Made by a program: the position numbers and the translations under genes
Notes under the pieces: model-generated
What the model saw: only the letters and a program-made list of their open reading frames with translations
The model's database searches: none
What the model was told of the DNA's origin: nothing
Shown here: in pieces, positions 36,501 through 47,550 of the stretch
How the letters are laid out: every line of letters starts with the position of its first letter
Position numbering within the stretch: position 1 is the first letter of the stretch
From: Centropus unirufus
Taxonomy: Eukaryota; Chordata; Aves; Cuculiformes; Centropidae
Direction of reading: 5' to 3'
DNA length: 64,000 nt
NCBI GenBank assembly: GCA_013397695.1
Contig: VYZI01000113.1
Location: forward strand, 650,791-714,790

Positions 36501-39500
36501 GACTACACCACAGTCTCAGAAGATCTCTCCACAGAAAAAGAAAAAAGAAAATCTCTGCTTAGTAAGTTCACATTCTATGCAATATGTCGAGTTCTCACAC
36601 TAGTAACTGCAGAGAAAACTCAGTAGGAACTCAAGAGCTGTAACAAAGAAAACCCAGTCGCTACAAAGGGCATATTATAGTTGAACACTCATACTTAAAT
36701 TATCTTCACAAAGCCTTTTGCTCTTAACTTTGAGTTGCCACAGATTGCCATGGGAACTGAGATCAGGAACTGGGAATGGTTTTTAGCGGAGTATCACAGA
36801 TAAAGCTAACTTTAAACTTGCATGACAAAGTTTCTTTCAGTTGGGTTACTGATTCTACACTCTGCCCAGAAATCTGGAAAATTTCTCAGTACTGAAGGGA
36901 TTCTCTCTACAAGTGAAATCTTTAATGTTCTGTGCTTTACTTATAATCTTGTCCTTTCTTTTGAAGCACTGTTGAAAGCTGCTTATCAGAAAACTAAAGT
37001 ACAATTTAAGCAGAATAGGAATCAGGCTGTTAAAGATTTTCAACAATTTTCTTTCGGTATAAATCAATATGTTTATAAGGGTGTAATGTAATATTATGAA
37101 AGAATTGAGCCTCTGTGTTCAGTCACTCTAGTAATTGAAGTGGAGATTTTACGCACTTGGAATTCAGAAAGAGAGTACAGCCCTACAGAATCTTGACCCA
37201 AGAGAGAACTGCAGTTCAGTGCGCAAGTGCCACTGTCTAAGGTGCAAGCCCAACTTTAGAAATCAGTGATGCAGCCATATACATATTATAAGGTGGATAG
37301 GCTCTCAAAATTACTGGGGTTGTTCAGGAAACAGGAGTTATTAACTTCAATAAAAGCCGATGCTATCCCCAAGGACGACTGATAAGGTGAGGAAATTGAT
37401 GTTTCTCACATTTTCTGCTGCCTGTGCTGAGCCTGATAGAACCAAATGTTTGGAAGCTTCCTCTCTTTGGAGCCATTTTGTTGTCCTTGGCTTTTATTTG
37501 AAAGTATAGGAATTCAAATACAGAATTGTATTATCAACTTCACTCCTTCGTCTCAAGTGTCTTAACAATTTAATTCAATGAGACATGTTTCCACATCAAA
37601 ACTTTTTAAAATCCATTTTGCTAATAGAAAAATGGATTTTCCTTATTAATTGAGTTAATAGCCTCCAAATGTCAAGTCTAAAGATGTGCATGCGATTGCT
37701 AAATTTCAAGTTAAGAAAACAGTTCTTCATTCTGATGAATTCTTGAAACTTCAGTTTTATACTCTACAGAAAATATATTCATTAAATTCTACCTGCTCCA
37801 GGGGTTCTCTTCAATTGCAAGCTGAATGAGTTCCTAATAAAAATAATTTTATGTGTGCAGAAAATTGGGGATTATTAAGAGAAAATTAATGATCACTTTT
37901 CCACCAAAAGACGAATGATAAGAAACAGTAGTCAATACTCCATTAGCAAGTCCATTATAACCTTGGAATAGAAACACACTTTATTTTAGAAAGCTAAAAA
38001 ATTTGGAAGTGAATTTTAACAGCTGAACAAATGTATGTGTTAATCTACAGTTACAGAAGCTATGTAAATTAGTCATGCCATCACTTCTACTGCACAAAAA
38101 AAATTAGTAACTCATTATCTGTCCTATTATCAAACTTCATTATGACTACACACACTTTTACAGTTAATGTTGTGTCAGCATTTCCATTGCAAGTCTCTAA
38201 CCAACTGAGGTCAAAACTGACCAGGAAAGACCAGTTAAATATTAATAAAACACAAGGTGAATATGAACTCCCCCTTTTTTTCTCTAAATCAATTTAATTG
38301 CAAGGAAAATATTACTGCATGCAAAATTCTGGTACTTACATAATATCTAGATTTCAATGAATACAGTGAGAAAACTGTTTCATTTTTGCTGATCTATCAG
38401 AATTACAGGATCTGACTCCCATTTCACATATGTTGCTTGTTAGTGGAGCTGACTTACCTGCTGATATGATTTAAAATAGTTGTCTTTTCTCATTCCAGTT
38501 GAAATCAGGAATGGCAGGTTTCTGAATTCAGGTCCATTTTTTTTTTCATTAACATAACCAAAACCACATCTTCAGTTTTTGTGTGGGTCTTATGAGTTCA
38601 GGTGACTTTCACTCTTTGAGAGAAAGGATACAGGAAGATGTCAAGAGAGCATATTGCACTGTGTCCTCCTGGCAGTGTTTCAATTTAACTTCCTCTGTGT
38701 GGTCTTTCATGGAAGAGTATGTTCTTGTTCATTGTTTTTTAAGACAGAGTGAAAAAAAACTTCTGCACTTTCCTATGTGACTGGGAAGGGAACAATTTGT
38801 GTAGGAGGACTCCGTTAAAAGAGGCTTTCTAAAACAAAGTAAACAATTTCTGTTGTTTAGGTCATTTATGTAAAATGCAACACTACCAGATACAAATCAC
38901 TAAAAAATAAGGGAACTCAGCAGCATCGCAGCTATTGTTCTGTCAAGTTGTGTGTTGAGAAGGGGTAACTCTTCTAAACCCATTAGAGAATTTTACATAC
39001 CTATGCGTATCATGTCAAACTTTTACACATCTCAAGATGATAAATAAGGATAGTGGTTCAGTACTGTTCTGTCTTAAGAGAAGGCTTCAAGATGAAACCT
39101 ATTATAAAGAGCATAACATGAAAAGCTCCTTCCCCACTAATCCATGATAAAGTTGTGAGACAATTATATATGTCAATGTATTAGTATGCTCCCTTAAGTG
39201 GGAAATCTAAAAAAAATTTGATGGAGGGCGCAGGTCTCTTGACCAGCATATATTCAACACTCCCTTTCTAGATACCTTATATATAGACGAGCTAGACAGA
39301 TGCACATCTAGCAGCTCAGTCTCACCAAACTTAAGGAGATATATTGCAATTGTTGCACTTCAGATGCATCTATGGAATCCATCTTATAACTTCATTCTTG
39401 GCAGATAATTGAAAACAATATGTAGTACACAGCTCACATCTGCCTGTGTACAGATTTATGTTCGCCTTACAAATGTTCTAAGTCGGAAGGTTGTTGACTC

Positions 39501-42500
39501 CTCTTCCTTAGACAGAGGTGTCCTCTGATATGTCACTGTGAGGTACCAATATCCATAATTATCCACCATGAGCAGCACAGCACTGGTGATGGGGCTCTCT
39601 TCCTCCTTACTCTTGGATATACTTGAAATTACTTTGAATGTTTTCTAATCACAGTCTGTTTTGTTATTTATTTCTTTTGTTTTCATTCCAGTTAGAATTG
39701 AATAATGAAAAGACTCTAGGCTCAATGTTTGCTTAATGCATCACTGTTGCCTGCTACTACAAACTGTTTTCCTGATTGTGGTATTTGTATTATGTATAAT
39801 CTCAATGACTGTTCAAATATTCATTGTTGCTATTTTTAGTGAGGGGGACAGGCTGTTAATAGCCCAGATTTGGTGACCTGCTCATGTTCCTCTTACCTTT
39901 ACTAAATTTACCAGCAGCAGGGAGTAGGTTGCATCTCAAATGATGAGATGCTATGTTTATACTCTAATACAGGTCTTTCCCACTTTTCCCCTCTCATTTG
40001 CTATTTTCTTCCAGTGGTCATAATCTCTATCCACTTTCATGTGGCTGCTCTGAAAGACAAGGGAGAGCTCAAGGTCATCAAGGAAATTTCACAGCCAAGT
40101 AAAGAAGCAAAGAAATTTACACCTCAAAGGAACAGCTTTGGCTTGTGTGGAAAAGTTAACAATCCAAAATTAATGTCAGCCCTTACTCAAATAAAGGATG
40201 AAATGTCAAGTGTTGTTAAAGCTTCCAAAGTCAATGGCAGTTACTTTATTAAATAAGAAAGTCAGTCCATTTCTGAATGTATTTCTCAAACAGCAAAATA
40301 ATGGAAATACAATAAATGATGTGTGTTGGGTTCTTTTGTTTTGTCTGTTTAGGTGGTTTGATTTGTTTTTAATAACATTCAGGTTATAAGCTACAAAGTT
40401 GTGGGGAGTGACAGTATCTTTTGCTTTATCACTAGTGAACCGTATTTTTCATGAGTTTAGAAAACTATGCATTTTTCTTTCCAAAGAAAGGTATTGATAA
40501 TCAAAATATTCATTCTCTTTCTAATACTGGTTGTATGAAAGACAGAAATCTTGGCCTTAATTCTGAATCTTAATTGTACACATGTCTAAAAAGTAATTTT
40601 GGATTACATTGCTGTAAGAGATTAACTCTTCTACTTTTCATGAAACCATTATATCTGTCACTCTTTGCACTGTGACATCAGACTCATATCAATCACTTCT
40701 GACATCATGGCTGGTTTATCATACCATGTCTTGTATTTGCTTCTCTTTCCTGGCATATTTAAAATCCAGTTCTCAGTAACTTCTTGCCCCTAAAGAAAAG
40801 GGAATCTAGTAAATATGAATTAAAAACAAACAAACACATAGTAAGCAATAGCAGTTATTCAAATGACATCCCTAACAGCATTCATTTATGGAACAAATAT
40901 TCAACAGCAATGATCATGATCATTAGTACTACATGTTTTTGTTAGTTGTGTTGACCTTATCACAGCATTGTGAGAAAAGTACTGATAAAAAAGATAAGAG
41001 TAGTCTATATATACTGTAATGCTTTCAAGTTCCTCAATTTCAAAGAGTGAATAACACAGCAAGGACTAAGACTTACATTACCCAAAACTGAATTATATTC
41101 TTCAGTGAGTTCTTCTTTCTCATTTAATGACTATCAGAACAATATTCATAGGTTCTCTTTGGTAATTTAAAACTAGGGTTTAGGATTTCACTTTCCATAC
41201 TTACCTGTACTCTGAACTGCCAATTATCTTATGTCTCCTTTATTATGTTGATCTCAAGCCAAAAGACTTTTGCTCTGTGTATAAGTCAGTGTAATTTCGT
41301 TAGATTCAAGTGTTTTTGCTAGAGGTACACAGGCATGATAGACTGCAACTTAGGCCAAGGCATTTAAAATTAAAATGTTTGAATTTATACCCACGACTCA
41401 GTAGTAGAGGGGCATTTCAGTTGTGCTGCTATGTTACTCTTCCTTTTACCAATTTCAAGTTATTATACATCTTAAGTTAAAAACTGTAGAGCTCCAAATG
41501 CAATATGAAAAACTCCTGACTTTCTGGGGGTTTTTTCTGTCCTTTTCACTCATAAGTCTCTGCTTTTTTGTGTATCGAGGCACACCCCCTTCTTTCACTC
41601 TCTTCAACCTTTCTCAAAAAATTCTTCTTTCTATATGCTATGGGTACTTTTGCATCTCGACTTTTAGTGTTACATGCCCCACATTGTTTTATTTTCATTA
41701 TGTCAATATGACATAATGCAATAAATTATGTCACATCGTATTCTGTAGAGTATACCTTTTTCTTTATTTTTCTCCTACTTAGAAATCATGACTCAAACTG
41801 CTCTACCGACTTGTATCAGCCATGTTAGCAAATGCTTTAGATATTTCTGTTAGGGTACAAGGTAAAAGAGGAAGTCTTTATATAATTATATCAACACAAT
41901 CAGTGCATTGTCTTTCAGTCATTAACTAACAATGATTTGGACTGAGATGCTAAACTACTTCAGGAAAGGCAAATACCCTGTATTTTAACTTACCCTTGGT
42001 TTAAACTCAATTATAAATACCTCAGAAATTATCCTTCTTGATCAAATATACTTCTTTTCCTAGGCACAAGCAATGCATTGTGCCATAAAACTCCTCAGAC
42101 TTGGCCCCATACACAACATATCATGAAAGGAAGTGAAAAAGTGAAGCTGTAGACTGACTTACACACTACAACATCTGCCTCAGGAGAACATCGGGGATGC
42201 AGAGAAGCACTCTTTGAACCTAGCTTTTGTAAAATTGTCTAGAACTAAAATCTATACAAGGTCAACTGTTGAAAAAGAGGGGTGGATGTCTAATAAAAAG
42301 ACTGACTGCTACATGTACAGCTTATCAACTATGAAAAAAAGTCAAGTCAAAAAGATTATCAACCAAAAAGACCAAAAAGTGATCAAAATAGAGAGGAGTT
42401 ATCAGATCAGAGGTCAAGGCTTTTGTAGTTTACATTTCTGGAAAGCACTTCTTATGCATACTTCACAGGTAGCTCCTTCTACATAAATTGCATAATAGTT

Positions 42501-44146
42501 TACAACACTAACTGAAGTTACATATTGTAAGTTTACAAACACATGGCAATAAATTTGAATTTAAAAATACTCATGAAAACAGAAGCTCTATCTGGTGTCC
42601 TGCTCATTGTGCACTGGCTGGGCCAGTTCTCTTGGCTGATCCTGAGACAGATCCTCCCTTGATATAAATCATAGTTATACTAACTCACTAAGGACAAGTA
42701 GCTATATTTCTTTCTCAAATGCTGTGTAACTTTGCAGTAAGAACTAAGGAGTAGAAAATATTGCTAATGAAAAATTAGTATCATTGCAAGTAAACTACCT
42801 TCCATTAAACTACATGCTGAAATCCTCTTTGGGAGGTTTTTTCCTCCTGTTTTTACTTACTTCAGAATCAGTCTCTATTAAATCAAATGATTTGCACAAT
42901 GTCCCTTCTGAACAGTGCAGTCAGAACCATAAAAGAATCTCATCTTCCTTATTCCACTGTGATTCCACAGCAATTACAAAAATCCAAAGCCTACAATTCT
43001 AGTAGTTAACATTCATGCTTGAATATCATTTAGGCAAAATTGATGAGGTTTGAATATATTAAGGACAAACCTACTTATGTTAGAATTCTATCCCAGGAGT
43101 CTTAGTAGGCCATAATCGAGCCATTAAAGAAAAAAATCTTGACTTCAGAAATGTACTGTTCTACTCCATTCTATTCTCAATCTAGAAAAAAAAAAAACAC
43201 CTGTGAGGGTTTTATGTGACATTTTATCTTCATAACTGAGCATGGAGTTTAGTGTTATTTTTTTTCATCAAAACTAAGATCTGAACTTTGATTAAGAACA
43301 CACATAAAATACTGTAAATAAATAAGATAGTATTTTATCACAGTGATAAATTTCTTATTTAAAAACACTTATTACAGTTTCAGTATTGAATTGAAAATGC
43401 ATAAGCACCCACAAAAAAAAAGGAACTTTGCTGATGCAGAGAATTTGTGATTACATTTCTTAAACATGATAGTCACTATTTTGCTATGTAAGACACTGTG
43501 AAAGCCAATATGTGAATGATATCCCAGAAAAGATTGCTCTTGAATATAAAAGATGAGCACTATTCTCACTTACTGAAAGCTTGCTGAAACCAGCATCTGT
43601 GCTGCCACATGAATCCTGTGCTCATGTTTGCTTTATATTTTTTTCTCAGTATTGATCACCAAAGAAATTGCTTTAGGTTAGAGCAGAATAAATATAACTT
43701 GTCTTCAGTAAGCAAGATAATCTAAGTGTAACCAACAGAGAATCCATTATTTTTTTTCCTTTTCTTCACATCATCATTATTTCTCATCAAATATACTCTT
43801 GGAGCATGTACTCCAAGACACACAACTACCCGCGTCTCCTGTTGGGTCTTAACTGCACAGGAGTTTTAACATGAAATCTTCACAGATGAGAAAAGTTATC
43901 AAGCGTTTCCAAAATGAAGATATCCTCAGATCAAATGTAGAGCTGAATATCAATAAAAACATTCAAGAAGTTGGAAAATATTGGTGTTAACAATTCCAAA
44001 TAGATCATTTCAACTTTGCATGTTCTTTCTTTGTAGAAGAGTGCTGCAATTTTGCTTTGTCTGTTCTCTTTCAAAAAACGTCATGGCCACCTGCTGAAGT
44101 GAAAAAATCTGTCATAAGATGCAACCACTTGCTTCCAACTCTCAGC
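33581..44146. other. Mostly unique AT-rich DNA, no gene seen
   Basis: No recognised gene. A less AT-rich patch at about 34796-35310 begins TGTGGCAG and might be an unrecognised old repeat, but no defining motif was found. Frames at 36822-37091 and 39948-40256 have no domain. Short symmetric elements occur at 40909-40924 (16-bp palindrome AATGATCATGATCATT) and 41696-41718 (10-bp arms CATTATGTCA and TGACATAATG, 3-base loop). Confidence 0.55.
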
Positions 44147-44464
44147 TCACCAGTTTTCCTTCTCTCGTAGCTCCTCTAGTTTCATAGCTTGTTGTGTTAG
44201 ATTGACCCTGGCAGCATCCTTAGCACCAAATCTCTCATCTACATTGAGCTCTTTGAATGCATCCTTCTGCGCCTGATAATGAAAATCAGTTGGCACTTGG
44301 TCCTTCTGCTACTATCCACATGTAACAAATGCTTCTTTCTGGCATTTCAGCTGACTCTGCACTAGGAAACATTTGTATCTTTCAGGACTTACTCCACAAG
44401 ACATCCCAGTATGACTCCCAACTCTATATTCCACTGTATAACAGGAAATGACTGCAGCTAAATC
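44147..44464 (-). pseudogene. Coding-like fragment of unknown origin with two adjacent stops
   Basis: On the minus strand one frame stays open from about 44464 down to a TGA at 44147-44149, except for two adjacent TAG codons at 44309-44314. The translated ends have a biased, helix-like composition: ERYKCFLVQSQLKCQKEAF before the stops, and QVPTDFHYQAQKDAF and KLEELREKENW after them, with spaced Cys, Lys, Glu and Gln residues. I do not recognise the protein. It could be a processed-pseudogene remnant, a decayed exon (a donor-like AG|GTAAGA lies just upstream at about 44463-44470 on this strand) or chance. Nothing nearby supports a specific function. Confidence 0.3.
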
Positions 44465-44970
44465 TTACCTCTGACAGAAACCTGAAAGCTGTCTGAGGGG
44501 TGGATCCACATGGCTGCACTCGCAGAACCAATCAAACTCTTTGGAGACTGCAGCCAGCATATCCCATTGCTTAGCTCCCAAGCCCAACAATCTCAGCCAA
44601 AAACTAAGATTCTCATTACTCACAGTCCTCCAGAAAACAAACATCCTGTTCAGAGTCTGGTATAACAGGTTCCAGTCTACATTGCCAGCCACACTCTCCC
44701 TGCAGTCACATGATTACTGCTCTCCCAGGCCACATGCTCCTGTACCTGAGACGTCAGCCAGAACAGTTTGGATTCCTTCACGTGACTAAGACTCCAACAG
44801 ACCGGGACTGTGCAGCCCTGGCTGTGAGCACATGGAAGAACATACAGCAAGGTGATTTGAATTGTCCCAGGACGGTCCATCTGTGCTTTTGGTATGCATA
44901 AGTCAGCGGCCTGCAGTCTATCCTCATTTCATTCCTTTGTATTTACTTTCATCCTCCACCTCTCAGCATG

Positions 44971-45677
44971 ACCTATTGTCCTGGTTTTGCCTGAGATAGA
45001 GTTAATTTTCTTCTTAGTAGTTGTTATAGTAGTGTTCTGAATTTAGTGTAAGAGCAATATTCATAACACAGAGATGTTTTAGTTGTTCCTAAGTAGCCCT
45101 TACACTAAGCCAAGGACTTCTTAGCTTCTCACCTCTTACCAGCGAGAAGGGAAGTGCACAAGAAGCTGAGAGGGGGGGACAGCCAGTTGACCCAAACTAG
45201 GCAAAGAGACATTCTATACTATATGTCCTCATGTTCAGCACATAAACTGGAGGAAACTGGCTGAGGGGTGTGGGTCAGAACAGAGGAGGGATGATTGTTG
45301 CTAATTGCTGCTCGAGAACTCTCTGGACATTGGTCAGTGGGTGGTAAACAATTGCTTTTCATTTGTATCATTTGTTTTTCTTGGGACTGATTTCTCTCTC
45401 TCGTTAACTCCTTTTCATTGCTATTGTTATTGTTGTCACTGTTATCAATATAATTATATTTGGTTTCAATCATTAAACTAGTCTTACCTCAACCCATGAG
45501 TCTTCTAACTTCTATCTTTCTGATTCTCTCCCCTGCCCCAACAAGGGAGGGCATGCAGTACAAAGCTCCCTTGCTGTGAGGGTTTCCTTAGAGAGAGGTG
45601 TGTGAGCTGCACCTTCTGTACCTTCACACCAGAGGGGAGAATTAGTTGCCCCTGAGAAGTTCAGTCCAACTACCTAT
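44971..45677 (+). mobile_element. Solo LTR, family B (avian ERV), with 6-bp target duplication
   Basis: The LTR proper is 44977-45671 (695 bp). It opens TGTCCTGGTTTTGCCTGAGA then TAGAGTTAATTTTCTTC, a start I recognise from a widespread avian ERV LTR. It continues with the known 'taagccaaggacttcttagcttctca' type region, the AGAAGCTGAGAGGGGGGACA segment, a 'cataaactgg' TATA-like site near 45240, an AT-rich stretch, and ATTAAA at 45472-45477 as a likely polyadenylation signal. It is bracketed by a perfect 6-bp direct repeat ACCTAT (44971-44976 and 45672-45677). The canonical 3' CA has decayed to CT. No internal viral genes or second LTR adjoin it, so it is a solo LTR left by recombination. A 6-bp duplication suits class II (ERVK-type) integration, but the family needs a library search. 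Confidence 0.93.
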
Positions 45678-46560
45678 AGTCACCAAGATGTGATAGTCAC
45701 AGGCAGACTCACATTGTTTGACAGTAGACCATTTTTCAAGGCTTCCTTAGGGATACACCTTGCAGCTTGCCAGTCCTAAAACAGAGTACCCATTGCCAGT
45801 CAGATGCTACCTGGTCCCTCTGCAGGGATAGGTGCAAGGGATCATCTAATAGTTTATCAGCCTGAGCCTGGCATTTTAGAAAGAGCAGGATGAAAACCTG
45901 AAAATTAGAGGCAACAATTAGAGGTAAAAGCATTTATTGGTTTAGGAGCTATAATGAAACAACCTTTGGAGAAACTTTGCTGAGGACTTGCTTGTCATCT
46001 TCCTGGTTCTCTGGTGAGTTACATTCTGTTTCTCCTTTGGATCACAAGAGTTAAAGTACAAATCTGATTGTTATGAGAGTGAACAGCAGAAATGAAGTCT
46101 CTATAAGGGACGGTTACATTTATTAGCATTTGGCTTACTGTGAGCCTATTTCAGTTCCAGACACCATCAACTCTCCTTCCTGCTCTTCTAAGAGTACACC
46201 AGGCTGCTTTTCAGGATTAGTGACTGTGAGGGCCATCCTATATGGTCTATATATACAAAAGACTCATCATCACTCAGATCTCTGTTTTATTTAGAAAAAA
46301 AAAAAGTCATGTCTTTACCTGGCTGGTTTGGTTCTCACAGAGTAGTTCTGCTGGGAAGCAAAGAGTTCAATAGTATTTGTATTTCTGGACTGATAAGCTC
46401 CATGACCGTGAGAGATTGCTTCAGCATCATTTTCATTACATAGAAATATCTTTCATGTCTCCATATATGTTAGGAAAAACAATTACTTGAAATTTTATCT
46501 ATTTTATTCACATCTTTAATTGCAGATCATTAGGTGATCTAGAACCAGATTTTAACAGGG
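45678..46560. other. Unique spacer between two LTRs, no gene seen
   Basis: No primer-binding site, polypurine tract or gag/pol-like frame was seen between the family B and family A LTRs, and the two differ in sequence, so this is not an internal proviral region. A run of 12 A occurs near 46295. Confidence 0.65.
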
Positions 46561-47275
46561 TGTTGTAGTTTGAGGTAAATTAGAGTTTGTTTTGTGAGAA
46601 ACTCAGTTTCTGCAAGTAACTTCATTCTCTGAAAACTAACTGCATGATTTTGAGGCAGCATTCTTCTCTGAAGTGACAACACAGGGCACTGGTATGCAAA
46701 AAAGCCAATGCTTATACTTAACCAAGGCCATCTTCAAGCTGGCATCTTCAAAAGGAGTTGCACCTGCGAGGAGGGGCAAACGAGGCAGGTGACCCTAAGA
46801 TGACCAACAGAGTATTCCAACCCATATACATCATATTCGGTACGAACTTGAGAGATCACAAGGGTCTCACTCTCTTCTGTGATGGTCAACATCCAGTGAG
46901 GACATTGTTTCTCTGGTTGTTCCTGATCCATGTGTTTCTGAATCCAGTTCCTCAGTTCAGCTCTCATCTAGCTGTGGACCTATTGCCTCATGTCTGCTCT
47001 ACAACATTTGCCGGGACATATAGTTATTGAGGGGCAGGGTGGGGCATGATCTCATATATTTGTTTATATTTTATTACTTTTCTAATTTTTCATTATTATT
47101 ACAATAGTGATAATTTCATTAAAGCAGTAGTTTTAGTTTCCATCCCACAAGTCTTTTTCTTCTCATTTCCCTCTCCCCTTTCCCTGAAGGGTGGAGGGGA
47201 AGGAGGCTCCCCTTGGAGACTCAATTTCACAGTTTTAGCTGCTGAAATTTGGCCAAGTGGAGCTAAACTGTGACA
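46561..47275 (+). mobile_element. Solo LTR, family A (avian ERV type), most complete copy
   Basis: It starts TGTTGTAGTTTGAGG and ends AAACTGTGACA, giving the TG...CA ends of a retroviral LTR over 715 bp. An AT-rich part holds ATTAAA (47118-47123) as a candidate polyadenylation signal, followed by a C/T-rich stretch and a GGGTGGAGGGGAAGG patch. The flanks CAGGG (46556-46560) and TAGGG (47276-47280) may be a decayed 5-bp target duplication. Two truncated copies of the same family lie at 10252-10500 and 14825-15335. No internal sequence adjoins it. The 5-bp duplication, if real, would suit a class III-like element, but this is weak. Confidence 0.82.
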
Positions 47276-47419
47276 TAGGGGAACGTGTTTTACTTTGTAG
47301 TTTTAGATTTATAGAATTGCCAGCAAGTAACAACATGCATGCCCCTTCTTACTTGAACGGCTTTTTTAGTAGGTCATAGAGGAGGTGATTCTTCTCATAT
47401 ATCCTAACCTAAACTGAAG

Positions 47420-47550
47420 TCCATTGTGAACCACTATCTAATATAGTTAATGTCTGATGAAGACGTATTTCGCATGCACATCATAGATTTCTCTGTAAAT
47501 ATAAAACTCATAATTATCGGGTTGTAAGGGATCTCAAGGATTATCTGCTC
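47420..47550 (+). repeat. Dispersed duplicate segment, copy 1
   Basis: TCCATTGTGAACCACTATCT through TGTCTGATGAAGACGTATTT to GGGATCTCAAGGATTATCT matches 48421-48554 with moderate divergence. The right part (GGGTTGTAAGGGATCTCAAG, about 47519-47575) resembles an old reversed CR1 3' UTR; the left part is unclassified. Could be an old interspersed repeat or a local segmental duplication. Confidence 0.8.

Noticed and set aside
39948..40256. 102-codon plus-strand frame preceded by an acceptor-like TTCTTCCAG
   Set aside because: No recognised domain, no donor-acceptor pair defining an exon, and the length is ordinary for this much AT-rich DNA.
44977..47275. A provirus formed by the LTRs at 44977 and 46561
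   Set aside because: The two LTRs are of different families, and the spacer shows no primer-binding site, polypurine tract or viral frame.
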